A DNA stretch of 64,000 nt from Pilimelia anulata (GTDB taxonomy: Bacteria > Actinomycetota > Actinomycetes > Mycobacteriales > Micromonosporaceae): assembly GCF_014647895.1 (NCBI RefSeq), contig NZ_BMQB01000001.1, positions 558,001 to 622,000 on the forward strand, given 5' to 3'. The notes below the pieces were generated by a model. It saw only the letters and a list, made by a program, of their open reading frames with translations. It had not been told where the DNA came from and did not search any database. Below, piece after piece: positions 36,738 to 45,119 of the stretch. How positions within the stretch are numbered: the stretch's first letter is position 1; each line of letters begins with the position of its first letter. Position numbers and translations under genes: made by a program.

Positions 36738-38023
36738 GTGATCTCCTCCGGGGGGTGCGGTCCGGCCAGCTCGCCGAGCCGGACGGGGGTGGCGACGGGC
36801 CGCCGGTGCCAGGCGGCCGGGTCGGCGGGCGGCCCGCCGGGGTCGGCGGCCACCAGGTCGGCGACGTGCGGGCCGCAGACCCGGCCCTGGCACATGCCGA
36901 GCCCGGCCCGGCTGGCCAGCTTCACGGTGCGGACGCTGCCGGCGCCGTGCGCGACGGCCGCCCGGAGCGCGCCCAGGGTGACCTCCTCGCAGCGGCAGAC
37001 GAGGGTGTCGGGGTCGAGCCAGGACCGCCAGCCGTCCCGGATCGGGTGCGCGTCGGCGAGCGCCGCGGCGAACCGCCGCCCGCGCCGGGCCCGGGCCAGC
37101 GCCGCGGCGGGCGGGGTCGCGCCGGCCGCGGCCGCCCCGGCGACCGCGCCCTCGGCGGCGGCCGCGTCGGCGCCGCCGATGCCGGTGACCTCGCCGGCGG
37201 CCCAGTAGCCGGGGGCGGACGTCGCGCCGCGCTCGTCCACCCGGACGAACCCGCCGGCGAGCGCGCAGCCGGCGGCGACCGCCAGCTCCAGCCGCGGGGT
37301 GAAGCCGTGGCCGACGCAGACGGCGTCGGCCGGGACCCGCCGGGTGGCCCGGACGGTCCAGTCCGGGTTGAGCCGGGCGAGCGTGACGGCGGTGACCCGG
37401 CCGTCGCCGTGCGCGGCGACGACCGCGGTCCGCCGCCGCCAGGGCACCCGGTGCCGGCGCAGGACGGCCGCGTAGCGGGCCAGCTCGGCCAGCCGGCCGG
37501 CGTCGATCGCGGCCGGGTGGCGCAGCCAGCGGCCGCCGCCGGCGGCCTCGCAGACCGCGGTCACGCCGGCCCCGGCGGCGAGCAGCGCCCCGGCCACCGG
37601 CAGCAGGAACGGCCCGGTACCCGCGACGACGACCCGGCGGCCGACCGCGACCCGCTGGCCCTTGGCCAGCGCCTGCGCGGCGCCGGCGGTGTAGACGCCG
37701 GGCAGGTCCCAGCCGGGGAAGGGCAGGACCCGGTCGTGCGCGCCGGTGGCGAGCACCACGGCGTCGGCGTCGAGTGCGGCGGCGGTCCGCCGGGGCGCGT
37801 CGGCGGGGCCGGTGAGCAGGTGCAGCCGCCGGCCCTCGACCGCCCAGACGGTGCTGTCGGCGAGGTGCCGCACGCGCGGGTCGAGCCGGGGCGGGTGCCC
37901 GCGGTGGTACTGGCCGCCGGGCGCCGGCTCGCCGTCGACCAGGACCGCGTCCGCCCCGGCGTCCGCCGCCGCGGCCGCGGCCGCCATTCCCGCCGGGCCC
38001 GCGCCGACGACCGCGACGATCAC
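36734..38023 (-). CDS. D-hydroxyproline dehydrogenase, FAD/[2Fe-2S] subunit
   Basis: 429 residues. The N-terminal Rossmann motif is VVGAGPAGMAAA (5-16). A second nucleotide-binding motif is VVVAGTGPFLLPVAG, and GHGFTPRLELAVAAGC fits the pyridine-nucleotide-disulfide oxidoreductase fold. The C-terminal domain has CRCEEV and, later, CQGRVCG, a BFD-like [2Fe-2S] site. This layout matches the alpha subunit of opine/hydroxyproline dehydrogenases (HcnB/OoxA type). It starts at GTG 38023 overlapping the stop of the small ferredoxin-like subunit, and so should assemble with the products of 38020-38253 and 38250-39380. Confidence 0.88.
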   Translation of the reverse strand: MIVAVVGAGPAGMAAAAAAADAGADAVLVDGEPAPGGQYHRGHPPRLDPRVRHLADSTVWAVEGRRLHLLTGPADAPRRTAAALDADAVVLATGAHDRVLPFPGWDLPGVYTAGAAQALAKGQRVAVGRRVVVAGTGPFLLPVAGALLAAGAGVTAVCEAAGGGRWLRHPAAIDAGRLAELARYAAVLRRHRVPWRRRTAVVAAHGDGRVTAVTLARLNPDWTVRATRRVPADAVCVGHGFTPRLELAVAAGCALAGGFVRVDERGATSAPGYWAAGEVTGIGGADAAAAEGAVAGAAAAGATPPAAALARARRGRRFAAALADAHPIRDGWRSWLDPDTLVCRCEEVTLGALRAAVAHGAGSVRTVKLASRAGLGMCQGRVCGPHVADLVAADPGGPPADPAAWHRRPVATPVRLGELAGPHPPEEIT

Positions 38024-38253
38024 GTCGGCACCGTCCGGACCCGGTCGCCGTCGGCGAGGACGCGCTGGCACGCCCGTACGTCGGGGGTGTCGTTGACGTC
38101 GACCAGGCAGTCGAAGCAGACGCCGATGCCGCAGAACACCCCGCGCGGGCGGCCGCGGCGGGTGGCCCGCCAGGAGACCCGGCCCAGCTCCAGCAGGACC
38201 GCGGCGACGGTCCGGCCGGGCTCGACGTCGTACCCGCGCCCGTCGATGCTCAC
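38020..38253 (-). CDS. D-hydroxyproline dehydrogenase, small (2Fe-2S)-binding subunit
   Basis: 77 residues. GVFCGIGVCFDCLVDVND, then VRACQRVLADGD, carries the CxxxxCxxC...C plant-type ferredoxin pattern of HcnA/OoxC-like gamma subunits. Its job is electron transfer inside the three-subunit dehydrogenase. GTG 38253 overlaps the stop of the FAD oxidase-type gene by the GTGA pattern; GTG 38259, two codons earlier, is the alternative. The short length and overlap on both sides make it easy to miss. Confidence 0.88.
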   Translation of the reverse strand: MSIDGRGYDVEPGRTVAAVLLELGRVSWRATRRGRPRGVFCGIGVCFDCLVDVNDTPDVRACQRVLADGDRVRTVPT

Positions 38254-39380
38254 CCGCACAGCAGCACCCCCGGCCGGTCCACCCGGAACGGGGCCGGGTC
38301 CAGCAGCGGCGTACCGCCGGTGAGGAGCTGGGCGACCAGCGCGCCGGTGGCGGCGGCCAGGCCGATGCCGGCGCCCTCGTGCCCGGTGGCGTGCCAGAGG
38401 CCGGGCCGGCGCGGGTCGGGCCCGATGACCGGCAGGTGGTCGGGGGCGTACGGGCGGAAGCCGCCGTACGCGCGCAGGACCGGCACGTCGGCCAGCGCCG
38501 GGAACAGCGCGACCGCCTTGCGGGCCAGCTCCCGCCACACCCGCACCCGCGGCGATTCGTCGAACCCGACCCGCTCCCGGCTGGACCCGATGAGGATCGT
38601 CCCCGCCGGGGTCGCCTCGACCACCGTGGACGTGCGCAGGTCGGCGGCGTCGGCGGCGACCGCGCCGACGTAGTCCGCGTCGTACACCTTGTGCCGGACC
38701 AGCGGCGGCCGCGGCGCCGTCACCAGCACCACCCCGCGCCGCGGCCGGATGTCGATCGGCCCGCCGAGCGCGCGGGACACCGCGCCCGCCCACGGCCCGC
38801 CGGCGTTGACCACGGCGCCGCAGGGGATGTCCCCGGCGCTGGTCCGCAGCCCGCGCGGGCCGAGGCCGAGCGCGGCGACGCCCGGCCGCAGCACCCCGCC
38901 GCGGCGCCGGACGGCGGCCAGCAGCGCCATCGTCGCCAGGACCGGGTGGAGCTGGGCGTCCTGCGGGTAGTGCACGGCGCCGGTGACCAGCGGCGTCAGT
39001 CGCGGCTCGCGCTGCCGGGCGGCGTCCGGCGGCAGCGGGCGGGCGTCGACGCCGGCCGCCCGCTGGGCCGCGGCGAGCGCCCGCAGTGGGGCGGGGTCGC
39101 CGGTGCCGACCACGAGGCCGCCCTTGGCCTCCCACTCGACGTCGCGGCCGAGCCGGTCGAGCACCGCGGGCCACAGCCGCAGCGAGGCGAGCGCGAGGTC
39201 GAGTTCGGGGCCGGGCCGCTTGTCCGAGACGAGCAGGTTGCCCTCGCCGGCGGCGCTGGTGGCGGAGGCGAGCGGGCCGCGGTCGAGCACGGTGACCCGG
39301 CGACCGGCGGCGGTCAGCGCCTCGGCGCAGGCCGCGCCGATGATGCCGGCCCCGACGACCACCACGTCCGCGTGCTCCAT
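38250..39380 (-). CDS. D-hydroxyproline dehydrogenase, DAO-type FAD subunit
   Basis: 376 residues. VVVVGAGIIGAACAEALTAAG (5-25) is the dinucleotide-binding motif of the DAO family. GPWAGAVSRALGG and YGGFRPYAPDHLPVIGP followed by GHEGAGIGLAAATG are the usual C-terminal FAD blocks. It is the catalytic subunit that should oxidise cis-4-hydroxy-D-proline to the pyrroline. It is first in the six-gene operon. ATG 39380 has GGGAGG seven bases upstream, and the palindrome at 39392-39407 ends directly against that RBS. Confidence 0.9.
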   Translation of the reverse strand: MEHADVVVVGAGIIGAACAEALTAAGRRVTVLDRGPLASATSAAGEGNLLVSDKRPGPELDLALASLRLWPAVLDRLGRDVEWEAKGGLVVGTGDPAPLRALAAAQRAAGVDARPLPPDAARQREPRLTPLVTGAVHYPQDAQLHPVLATMALLAAVRRRGGVLRPGVAALGLGPRGLRTSAGDIPCGAVVNAGGPWAGAVSRALGGPIDIRPRRGVVLVTAPRPPLVRHKVYDADYVGAVAADAADLRTSTVVEATPAGTILIGSSRERVGFDESPRVRVWRELARKAVALFPALADVPVLRAYGGFRPYAPDHLPVIGPDPRRPGLWHATGHEGAGIGLAAATGALVAQLLTGGTPLLDPAPFRVDRPGVLLCG

Positions 39381-39391
39381 CGACACCTCCC

Positions 39392-39407
39392 GTTCGATAG
39401 AGCGAAC
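39392..39407. promoter_or_regulatory. Operator-like palindrome 1
   Basis: GTTCGATAGAGCGAAC, arms GTTCG/CGAAC perfect. It matches the second palindrome at 39585 at 13 of 16 positions. It lies 12 bases upstream of the first operon gene, where binding would block transcription or translation entry. Confidence 0.7.
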
Positions 39408-39584
39408 AGTAGGCCGGCGAGTCATCGCCGTCAATGGGTCGGCCAGGATCGGTCCCCGCGATCGTGTCCCGGTCGTCACGGACCGATGTCTTCGCAGGGG
39501 AGCGGAGTCGCGGACGGGTCGGGAGCCGAGCGGGAGCCGGTGCGGGGCGCGGTGGTCGTGCGCACGGGGCAGCGTTTCTCCAAC

Positions 39585-39600
39585 GTTCGGTAAAGTGAAC
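39585..39600. promoter_or_regulatory. Operator-like palindrome 2
   Basis: GTTCGGTAAAGTGAAC, with consensus GTTCGRTARAGYGAAC shared with 39392-39407. It lies 102 bases before the start of the XRE-cupin regulator, suggesting that this regulator controls itself and the divergent operon. Confidence 0.7.
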
Positions 39601-39701
39601 GGTACGCCGGCGGGGCGGGAGCCGCCGCGGCGCCGCGGCCCGGCGCCGGCCGGCGCTCGGTAGGTTGGTCCGCGCGACGGACCCGGACCCGCGGAGGTGG
39701 G

Positions 39702-40307
39702 ATGGTCAAGGAGGAGGCCGGCCGCGTACTGGCCGAGAACCTGCGCGCCCTGCGGCAGCGGCGGGGGATGTCGCTGTCGGCGCTCGCGCGGCACTCCGGC
39801 ATCGCCAAGGGCACGCTGTCCCAGCTCGAGTCCGGCTCGGGCAACCCGACGATCGAGACCGTGTTCAGCCTGTCCAACGCCCTCGGCGTACCGGTGTCGG
39901 ACCTGTTGACCGCGCCGGTCGGCGCGGAGGTCATCCTGGTCCGCGGCGCCGACCTCGACGTGCTGTCCAGCAACGCCGTCGACCTGCGCCTGGCCCGCCG
40001 GCTGGACCTGCGCGGGACCACCATCGAGGTGTACGACCAGCGGGTCCGCCCGCCGGCCGTCCAGCACTCGGCCGGGCACCCCGGCCGGGAGCACGTGCTC
40101 GTCACCGCCGGGGTGCTGCGCGCCGGCCCGGCGGACGCCCCGCACGAGCTGCGCGCCGGCGACTACCTGAGCTTCCCGGCCGGCGGCCCGCACGTCTACC
40201 AGGCGGTCGGCGGGCCGGTGGCGTCCGTGCTGCTGCTGGAGTACGACACCGACGACGACCTGCCGCCCGCCCCGCACGCCGCCCGGCCCGCCCCGCGCGC
40301 CGACTGA
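39702..40307 (+). CDS. XRE-cupin transcriptional regulator
   Basis: 201 residues. The helix-turn-helix (about 10-62: LAENLRALRQRRGMSLSALA, then SGIAKGTLSQLESGSGNPTI) precedes a cupin sensor domain with GREHVLVTAGVLRAG and LSFPAGGPHVYQAVGG. Regulators of this architecture usually repress catabolic operons and sense small molecules in the cupin. The gene diverges from the hydroxyproline operon with 321 bases between, containing two copies of one palindrome. ATG 39702 has GGAGGTGGG upstream. Confidence 0.9.
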   Translation: MVKEEAGRVLAENLRALRQRRGMSLSALARHSGIAKGTLSQLESGSGNPTIETVFSLSNALGVPVSDLLTAPVGAEVILVRGADLDVLSSNAVDLRLARRLDLRGTTIEVYDQRVRPPAVQHSAGHPGREHVLVTAGVLRAGPADAPHELRAGDYLSFPAGGPHVYQAVGGPVASVLLLEYDTDDDLPPAPHAARPAPRAD

Positions 40308-40423
40308 CCCGCCCGGCCCGCCACCCGATCCGGTCCCCACGTCGGCCGCTCCGAGCGGCGCGGCGACGGATCCCGGCGGCAACCGGCCGGGGCGGGGTGT
40401 GATGCCCCGCCCCGGCACGGTGC

Positions 40424-40457
40424 GCGGGTCCCGACTGCTGCCCGCGTCGGGACCCGC
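40424..40457. terminator. Hairpin between convergent genes
   Basis: GCGGGTCCCGAC (40424-40435) and GTCGGGACCCGC (40446-40457) pair perfectly over 12 bp with a 10-nt loop, between the regulator and the S15 peptidase stop. Confidence 0.7.
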
Positions 40458-40497
40458 TCTCCACCCCGGTGTGTGGTCGGTGGGCGTGGTCGGCTCC

Positions 40498-40579
40498 GCT
40501 CGGTCGCCCGCGCGGCGCATCGCTCGCCCGCGAGGGGAATCGGTCGTTCGCGGCGGGGTCAGTCGCTCGCGAGGCGCAC
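40498..40579 (-). repeat. ~19-bp degenerate repeats at the S15 peptidase 3' end
   Basis: Four units of the form (G)CTCGGTCGCCCGCGCGGCG, CGCTCGCCCGCGAGGGGA, TCGGTCGTTCGCGGCGGGG and TCAGTCGCTCGCGAGGCGCA. The last includes the stop codon and final codons of the peptidase gene on the minus strand. Confidence 0.6.
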
Positions 40580-42295
40580 GGTGAGGGAGCTGCCGGCCGG
40601 CTCCACCCGCAGCCGGGTACCGGCCGGCGGGCGCAGCGTGTAGTCGACGTCGGTCGAGGTGACGACGAGCCCGAGCCGCCGGCCGGCGGCGATCCGCCGG
40701 TCCTGCGGTTCGAGGTTGAACGTGATCGTGACGGGCCTGCCGGGCGTGAGCGGGGTCCCCTTCTCGACGCTGGCGGCGTTCTGCGGGTCGGCCCAGCCGC
40801 GGGTGAGGTGGGTGGCGTTGCCGCCGCTGTCGTACGACGCCAGCGCCACCGTCAGGTTGGCCGCGGTCCGGTTCTCCACCGCCAGGGTGAGGGTCACCCG
40901 GGGGACGCCGCTGATCCGCTTGGCGCCGGCCATCGGCTCGGTCAGGTAGATCAGCCGGCCGTCCCTGGCCGCGTTGCCGCCGCCGATCAGCGTCCCGACC
41001 CGGGAGTTGCGGCCGAGGTCGGTGAAGGACTGGGCCGCGGTGCCGGCCGGCGTACCGGTGGTCAGCGTGCCGGGCGCCGTCGCGTCGGCGGCGCCGAGCC
41101 GGTACGCGGTCTCCTTCGCCGCCGGGTCCGGCCAGTCGGCGAACTTCCTCCACGTGCCGTCGACGTCCACGTCGGCCCGCGGCTCCCGGTCGACCCCGTT
41201 GTCGACGCCCTTGAGGTACCTGTCCCACCAGCGCGTGATGAGCTGGTGGTAGCCGGGGAAGCTGCTGCCCGGGCCGTGGCCGCCGCGGTGCAGCAGGATC
41301 CGGCGCGGCTTGTCCGCCCGCGCGAGCGCCTCGTACCACTTGGCGTAGTGGGTGCCCTTGACGTTCCAGTCGGCGAGGCCGTGCACGACCAGGACGGCGG
41401 CCTTCACGTTGCCGGCCTTGTCGCTGTACTGCCGGTCCTTCCAGAACTGCGTCAGGTCGCCGTGCTCGCGGCCCTGCGCCCGGCCCAGCGCGGCGATCTG
41501 CGCCGCGCAGCCGCCGCTCTTGCGCAGCACGGCCCGGGCCAGCACGTCGGTGTCCTCGCCCTGGTAGCCGCCGGGGGCGACGACCAGGCCGTTGGCCCGG
41601 TAGTACTCGTACCAGTCGGACTGCCCGGCGACCGGGACGATCGCGGCGAGCCCCTCCACCCCGGTGGCCGCGATCATGTTGGGCAGGGTGCCGTTGTACG
41701 AGACGCCGGTCATGCCCACCCTGCCCGTGGCCCAGTCGGCCCGCACCTCCCGGCCGCCGGCGTCGAAGCCCCTCGCCCGGCCGTTGAGCCAGTCGATGAT
41801 CGCGACGCCGCCCAGCGCCTCCTGCATGTCGCCGCTGGTCGGGCAGCCGTCGCTGCTCGCGGTGCCGATGCTCTGCCCGGAGATCGTGGCGTACCCGGCG
41901 GCGAGCAGCTCGTCGAACATGTGCCCGTTCAGGTTGCCCCGGCTGATCGGCGTCGGCCGGTCCGGGACGCGCCCGTCGCGGAACGCCGTCCGGCCGGCCT
42001 CCTGCGGCAGCCTGCCGACGTCCACGGGGTGGTGGTGCAGCGTGCCGAGCCCCTCCTTGTACGGCGTGTGCTCCAGCACCACCGGCGACCGGCCGCTCGC
42101 CGGCCGGTTGATGTCGATGGCGACGCGGTCCCTGCGGCCGTTGTTGTCGCTGTCGACCCCGGTCTCGACGTACACCCGCTCGGCGATGAACGCGGCGGGG
42201 GCGGCGGACGCCGCGGGGGCGGGGACGGGGAGGAGAGCCGCCGCCAGTACGCCGACCACGGTCGACGCGACGGGCGGACGCCCGAATCGGGCCAT
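40559..42295 (-). CDS. Secreted S15 Xaa-Pro dipeptidyl-peptidase
   Basis: 578 residues. A signal peptide (STVVGVLAAALLPVPAPAASAAP) is followed by the CocE/S15 alpha/beta-hydrolase. VYVETGVDSDNNGRRDRVAIDI is the family N-terminal block and GMTGVSYNGTLP carries the nucleophile Ser199. VVHGLADWNVKG and LHRGGHGPG supply Asp and His, and a jelly-roll C-terminal domain follows (about 400-578). It removes Xaa-Pro dipeptides from peptides rich in proline, which fits a hydroxyproline/collagen-use locus. The ~100-bp element shared with the M6 peptidase gene lies 89-192 bases upstream. Confidence 0.9.
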   Translation of the reverse strand: MARFGRPPVASTVVGVLAAALLPVPAPAASAAPAAFIAERVYVETGVDSDNNGRRDRVAIDINRPASGRSPVVLEHTPYKEGLGTLHHHPVDVGRLPQEAGRTAFRDGRVPDRPTPISRGNLNGHMFDELLAAGYATISGQSIGTASSDGCPTSGDMQEALGGVAIIDWLNGRARGFDAGGREVRADWATGRVGMTGVSYNGTLPNMIAATGVEGLAAIVPVAGQSDWYEYYRANGLVVAPGGYQGEDTDVLARAVLRKSGGCAAQIAALGRAQGREHGDLTQFWKDRQYSDKAGNVKAAVLVVHGLADWNVKGTHYAKWYEALARADKPRRILLHRGGHGPGSSFPGYHQLITRWWDRYLKGVDNGVDREPRADVDVDGTWRKFADWPDPAAKETAYRLGAADATAPGTLTTGTPAGTAAQSFTDLGRNSRVGTLIGGGNAARDGRLIYLTEPMAGAKRISGVPRVTLTLAVENRTAANLTVALASYDSGGNATHLTRGWADPQNAASVEKGTPLTPGRPVTITFNLEPQDRRIAAGRRLGLVVTSTDVDYTLRPPAGTRLRVEPAGSSLTVRLASD

Positions 42296-42777
42296 GGGGT
42301 GCTCCGTTCGTGGCGCCCCGGGCACGGGGCGGGGGTGGGTGCCGCCGACCGCGCCGGCGGGCGGCGGGTCGGCCGGGATCCGGGACGTGGGGTACCGGAT
42401 ATCCACGACGATCGTTGCCGCCGGGCATCGGTGGAGCCACCCACAGGTGTCGGAAGGTCGGCCGCCGCGGCCACTACAGCCGTGGGACGGGGGGTCCTTC
42501 GAGGAGGGCCGGCTGCCGGACCCGGGCCGGCCCCGATGCCGCCGTGCGGCTCAACAGATTTGAGTCGCATTCATCTGTGTCGATTGAAAGGGGCTGGGCC
42601 GGGCACCGGGGCGTGGCTACGGTCTTGCTATCACCGCGGGAGGGCGAACCTGTTCGTATCCGGATGTTCCGGGCATCGAACGCTTGCCCGCGCCTGCCCT
42701 CGGATCGGCGCCGCACCCGTTGCCTGCCCGCACGTCCCTCACGCGGGTGCCGGCGTCCCACCCCAGATGGAGGAGCA
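42296..42777. other. Divergent promoter region of the S15 and S8 peptidase genes
   Basis: 482 bases without a gene. It holds the shared element copy B (42384-42487) on the S15 side. On the S8 side a lower-GC segment (42555-42680) with TTGAAAGG and TTGCTATCACC is where a promoter is expected. Confidence 0.6.
42384..42487 (-). promoter_or_regulatory. Shared upstream element, copy B
   Basis: Nearly identical to 32054-32151, including GACGATCGTTG, CCACCCACAGGTGTCGGAAG and CTACAGCCGTGGGA, plus a short insertion near GGTACC. No PucR-type gene abuts this copy, so the conserved end is not simply coding sequence. It lies upstream of the S15 peptidase gene. Confidence 0.75.
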
Positions 42778-43995
42778 ATGCACTCAGCGATCACGTACCG
42801 CCGGTTGGCGGTCGGTTTGGCCGTGGTGGCCACGACGGTGGCGACCGGCGCCGCGGTCCCGGCCGCTGCGGTGGGTTCGATCGTCGCCGCGGGTGAGCCC
42901 GGCGCGGTTTCGGGTCGGTACATCGTGGTGCTGGAGGACAACGCCTTCGCCGCCGCGGGTGTGACCGCGACCGCGCAGCGCCTCGCGCAGCGCCACGACG
43001 GGACGGTCCGGTTCACCTACGAGAACGCCCTGCGCGGCTTCTCCGTCGCGATGGACGAGGCCGACGCCCGCCGCCTCGCCGCCGAGCCCGGCGTCAAGTA
43101 CGTCCACGCCAGCGGCAACGTCCGGATCGCCGGCGAGCAGCAGAGCCCGCCCGGCGAGCAGCAGAACCCGCCGTCGTGGGGCCTGGACCGGATCGACCAG
43201 CGCAAGCTCCCCCTGGACAAGAAGTACACGTACGACACCACCGGCGCCGGCGTCACCATCTACGGCATCGACTCCGGCATCCGCAAGACGCACAAGGACT
43301 TCGGCGGCCGGGTCACCGACGGCCGGGACTTCATCGACAACGACGACATCTCCCAGGACTGCCACGGCCACGGCACCCACACCGCCGGCACCTTCGCCGG
43401 CAAGGACTACGGCGTCGCCAAGGAGGCCAAGATCGTCGCTGTCCGGGTGCTGGACTGCGGCGGCAACGGCCCCGACGACGGCGTGATCAAGGGCATCGAC
43501 TGGGTCACCGAGAAGGCCAAGGGCACCAAGGCCGTCACGAACATGAGCTTCCGCGCCGACCTCTACCCGCACAAGGCCATGAACGAGGCCGTGGACAAGG
43601 GCTCGGCCGCCGGGATCGTCCAGGTCGGCGCCGCCGGTAACGAGGGCAAGGACTCCTGCACCTACTCCCCGGCCAGCGCCGCCACCGTCATCTCGATGGG
43701 CGGGACCAACAGCAGCGACGGGTTCCAGTGGAACTGGGGCTCCTGCATCACCGCCCTCGGCCCGAGCGTGAGCATCACGTCGGCGTCGCACAGCAGCGAC
43801 ACCGCCACCACCGGCATGTCCGGCACCTCGATGGCCTCGCCGCACGGCGCGGGTGTCGCGGCGATGCTGCTGGAGAAGTTCCCGGCCTACAAGCCGGCCG
43901 ACGTCAAGAAGTGGATCATCGACAACGCGACGCCGGACGTGGTCAAGAACCCGGGCAAGGGCGTGCCGAACCGGCTGCTCCACGCGCGGCTCTGA
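42778..43995 (+). CDS. Secreted S8 subtilase (proteinase K-like)
   Basis: 405 residues. The signal peptide (1-30) is followed by an inhibitor I9 propeptide (RYIVVLEDNAFAAAG, then AMDEADARRLAAEPGV), a Gln/Pro linker and the catalytic domain. The triad is Asp165 in YGIDSGI, His198 in HGHGTHTAGT and Ser351 in SGTSMASPHG; NGEG-type oxyanion Asn is in GAAGNEGKD. The DYGVAKEAKIVAVRVLDCGG block is typical of proteinase K-like enzymes. It is secreted and autoprocessed. ATG 42778 follows GGAGGAGCA and replaces a longer frame reading. It diverges from the S15 peptidase gene. Confidence 0.93.
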   Translation: MHSAITYRRLAVGLAVVATTVATGAAVPAAAVGSIVAAGEPGAVSGRYIVVLEDNAFAAAGVTATAQRLAQRHDGTVRFTYENALRGFSVAMDEADARRLAAEPGVKYVHASGNVRIAGEQQSPPGEQQNPPSWGLDRIDQRKLPLDKKYTYDTTGAGVTIYGIDSGIRKTHKDFGGRVTDGRDFIDNDDISQDCHGHGTHTAGTFAGKDYGVAKEAKIVAVRVLDCGGNGPDDGVIKGIDWVTEKAKGTKAVTNMSFRADLYPHKAMNEAVDKGSAAGIVQVGAAGNEGKDSCTYSPASAATVISMGGTNSSDGFQWNWGSCITALGPSVSITSASHSSDTATTGMSGTSMASPHGAGVAAMLLEKFPAYKPADVKKWIIDNATPDVVKNPGKGVPNRLLHARL

Positions 43996-44013
43996 CCTCA
44001 CCCCTCACCGCGT

Positions 44014-44050
44014 CGGCGGGCGGGCGGGCCAATCGGCCGCCCGCCCGCCG
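44014..44050 (+). terminator. GC hairpin after the subtilase gene
   Basis: CGGCGGGCGGGC and GCCCGCCCGCCG arms around CGGGCCAATCGG, 18 bases after the stop codon. The stem is very stable; no T tail. Confidence 0.65.
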
Positions 44051-44083
44051 ACGTACCCCACCCACCACCCCCGGAGTGATCCC

Positions 44084-45073
44084 GTGTACCGATCCCGCCT
44101 CGCCGCGGCCGCCCTCGCCGCGCCCCTGCTGCTCGCCGCCGCCCCCGCCGCGGCCGCGCCCCCCTCGACCACCACCCCCGCCGCGACCCGCGCGGCGCTG
44201 AACCGCGCGGTCTGCGACGGCGCGAACCAGCGGTACAGCAACCACTTCTGCGGCCAGGGCGTCAAGGTCACCCGGACCGAGGGCAGCGGCCCGTCCGGGG
44301 TCAAGGACGTGGACGCCGCGTACGACTTCCTCGGCGACCTGGACCGGTTCTACGCCTCGGTCGGCGGGGACTTCCAGCAGATGCTCGCCTCCGACATCGG
44401 CGGCAAGCCGACCGTCGGGGTGTCGGTGCGGGTCTGCGACAGCAGCGGGGAGTGCCCGGGCGGGGCGTGGCCGACGTACTACACGGGCAAGCACGTGGTG
44501 CTGAACTCCGGGCTGTTCTCGGACGACACGTTCGCCCACGAGTTCACCCACGGCGTGCAGGACCACCACGGCAAGCTGGGCGACAAGACCGAGGCGCTGG
44601 CGGTCAGCGAGGGGATCGCGGACATCCTCGGCGAGCTGGTGGACCTGACCAACGGCAGCGCCGACGACACGGCGGCGGTGCGGTGGAAGATGGGGGACGG
44701 CTCGCCGTACGGGATCTACCGCGACATGGACAAGCCGGGCCTGCGCAAGATGCCGGACCGCAAGGGCGGCCAGTACTGGGCCAGCGACGGCAATGCGGTG
44801 ATCAACGCCGCGGTGGTGGAGAAGGCCGGCTTCCTGATCGCCGAGGGGGAGACGTTCAACGGCCAGACCGTCACCGGCATCGGCACCGCGAAGTCGGCTG
44901 CCCTCTGGTACGGGGTGATCAAGGCGATGCCGGCGAGGGCGCAGTTCAAGCAGCTCGCCTCCACTGTGCGCAGCGTGTGCGCGGCGCACGCCCGCGACGG
45001 CGTGGCCGGTACGACGACGGCGGACTGCGGGCAGGTCGACAAGGCGGTCAAGGCCACCCAACTGGAGAGCTGA
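44084..45073 (+). CDS. Secreted M4-like (thermolysin-type) metallopeptidase
   Basis: 329 residues. The signal peptide is SRLAAAALAAPLLLAAAPAA. HEFTH at 152-156 with Glu176 in AVSEGIADILGE (20 residues after the second His, as in thermolysin) defines the zinc site. VNDxD-type calcium loops are less clear. The usual long FTP/PepSY propeptide of M4 enzymes is missing: only about 25 residues precede the catalytic region, an unusual compact layout. Six cysteines suggest disulfides. GTG 44084 follows GGAG. It is convergent with the trypsin gene across a 15-bp hairpin. Confidence 0.85.
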   Translation: MYRSRLAAAALAAPLLLAAAPAAAAPPSTTTPAATRAALNRAVCDGANQRYSNHFCGQGVKVTRTEGSGPSGVKDVDAAYDFLGDLDRFYASVGGDFQQMLASDIGGKPTVGVSVRVCDSSGECPGGAWPTYYTGKHVVLNSGLFSDDTFAHEFTHGVQDHHGKLGDKTEALAVSEGIADILGELVDLTNGSADDTAAVRWKMGDGSPYGIYRDMDKPGLRKMPDRKGGQYWASDGNAVINAAVVEKAGFLIAEGETFNGQTVTGIGTAKSAALWYGVIKAMPARAQFKQLASTVRSVCAAHARDGVAGTTTADCGQVDKAVKATQLES

Positions 45074-45078
45074 GTGGT

Positions 45079-45115
45079 CCGCCGCGGCCCGGGCCCGGCG
45101 CCCGGGCCGCGGCGG
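45079..45115. terminator. Bidirectional terminator hairpin
   Basis: CCGCCGCGGCCCGGG (45079-45093) and CCCGGGCCGCGGCGG (45101-45115) form a perfect 15-bp stem with a 7-nt loop between two convergent stop codons. Confidence 0.75.
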
Positions 45116-45119
45116 TGTC

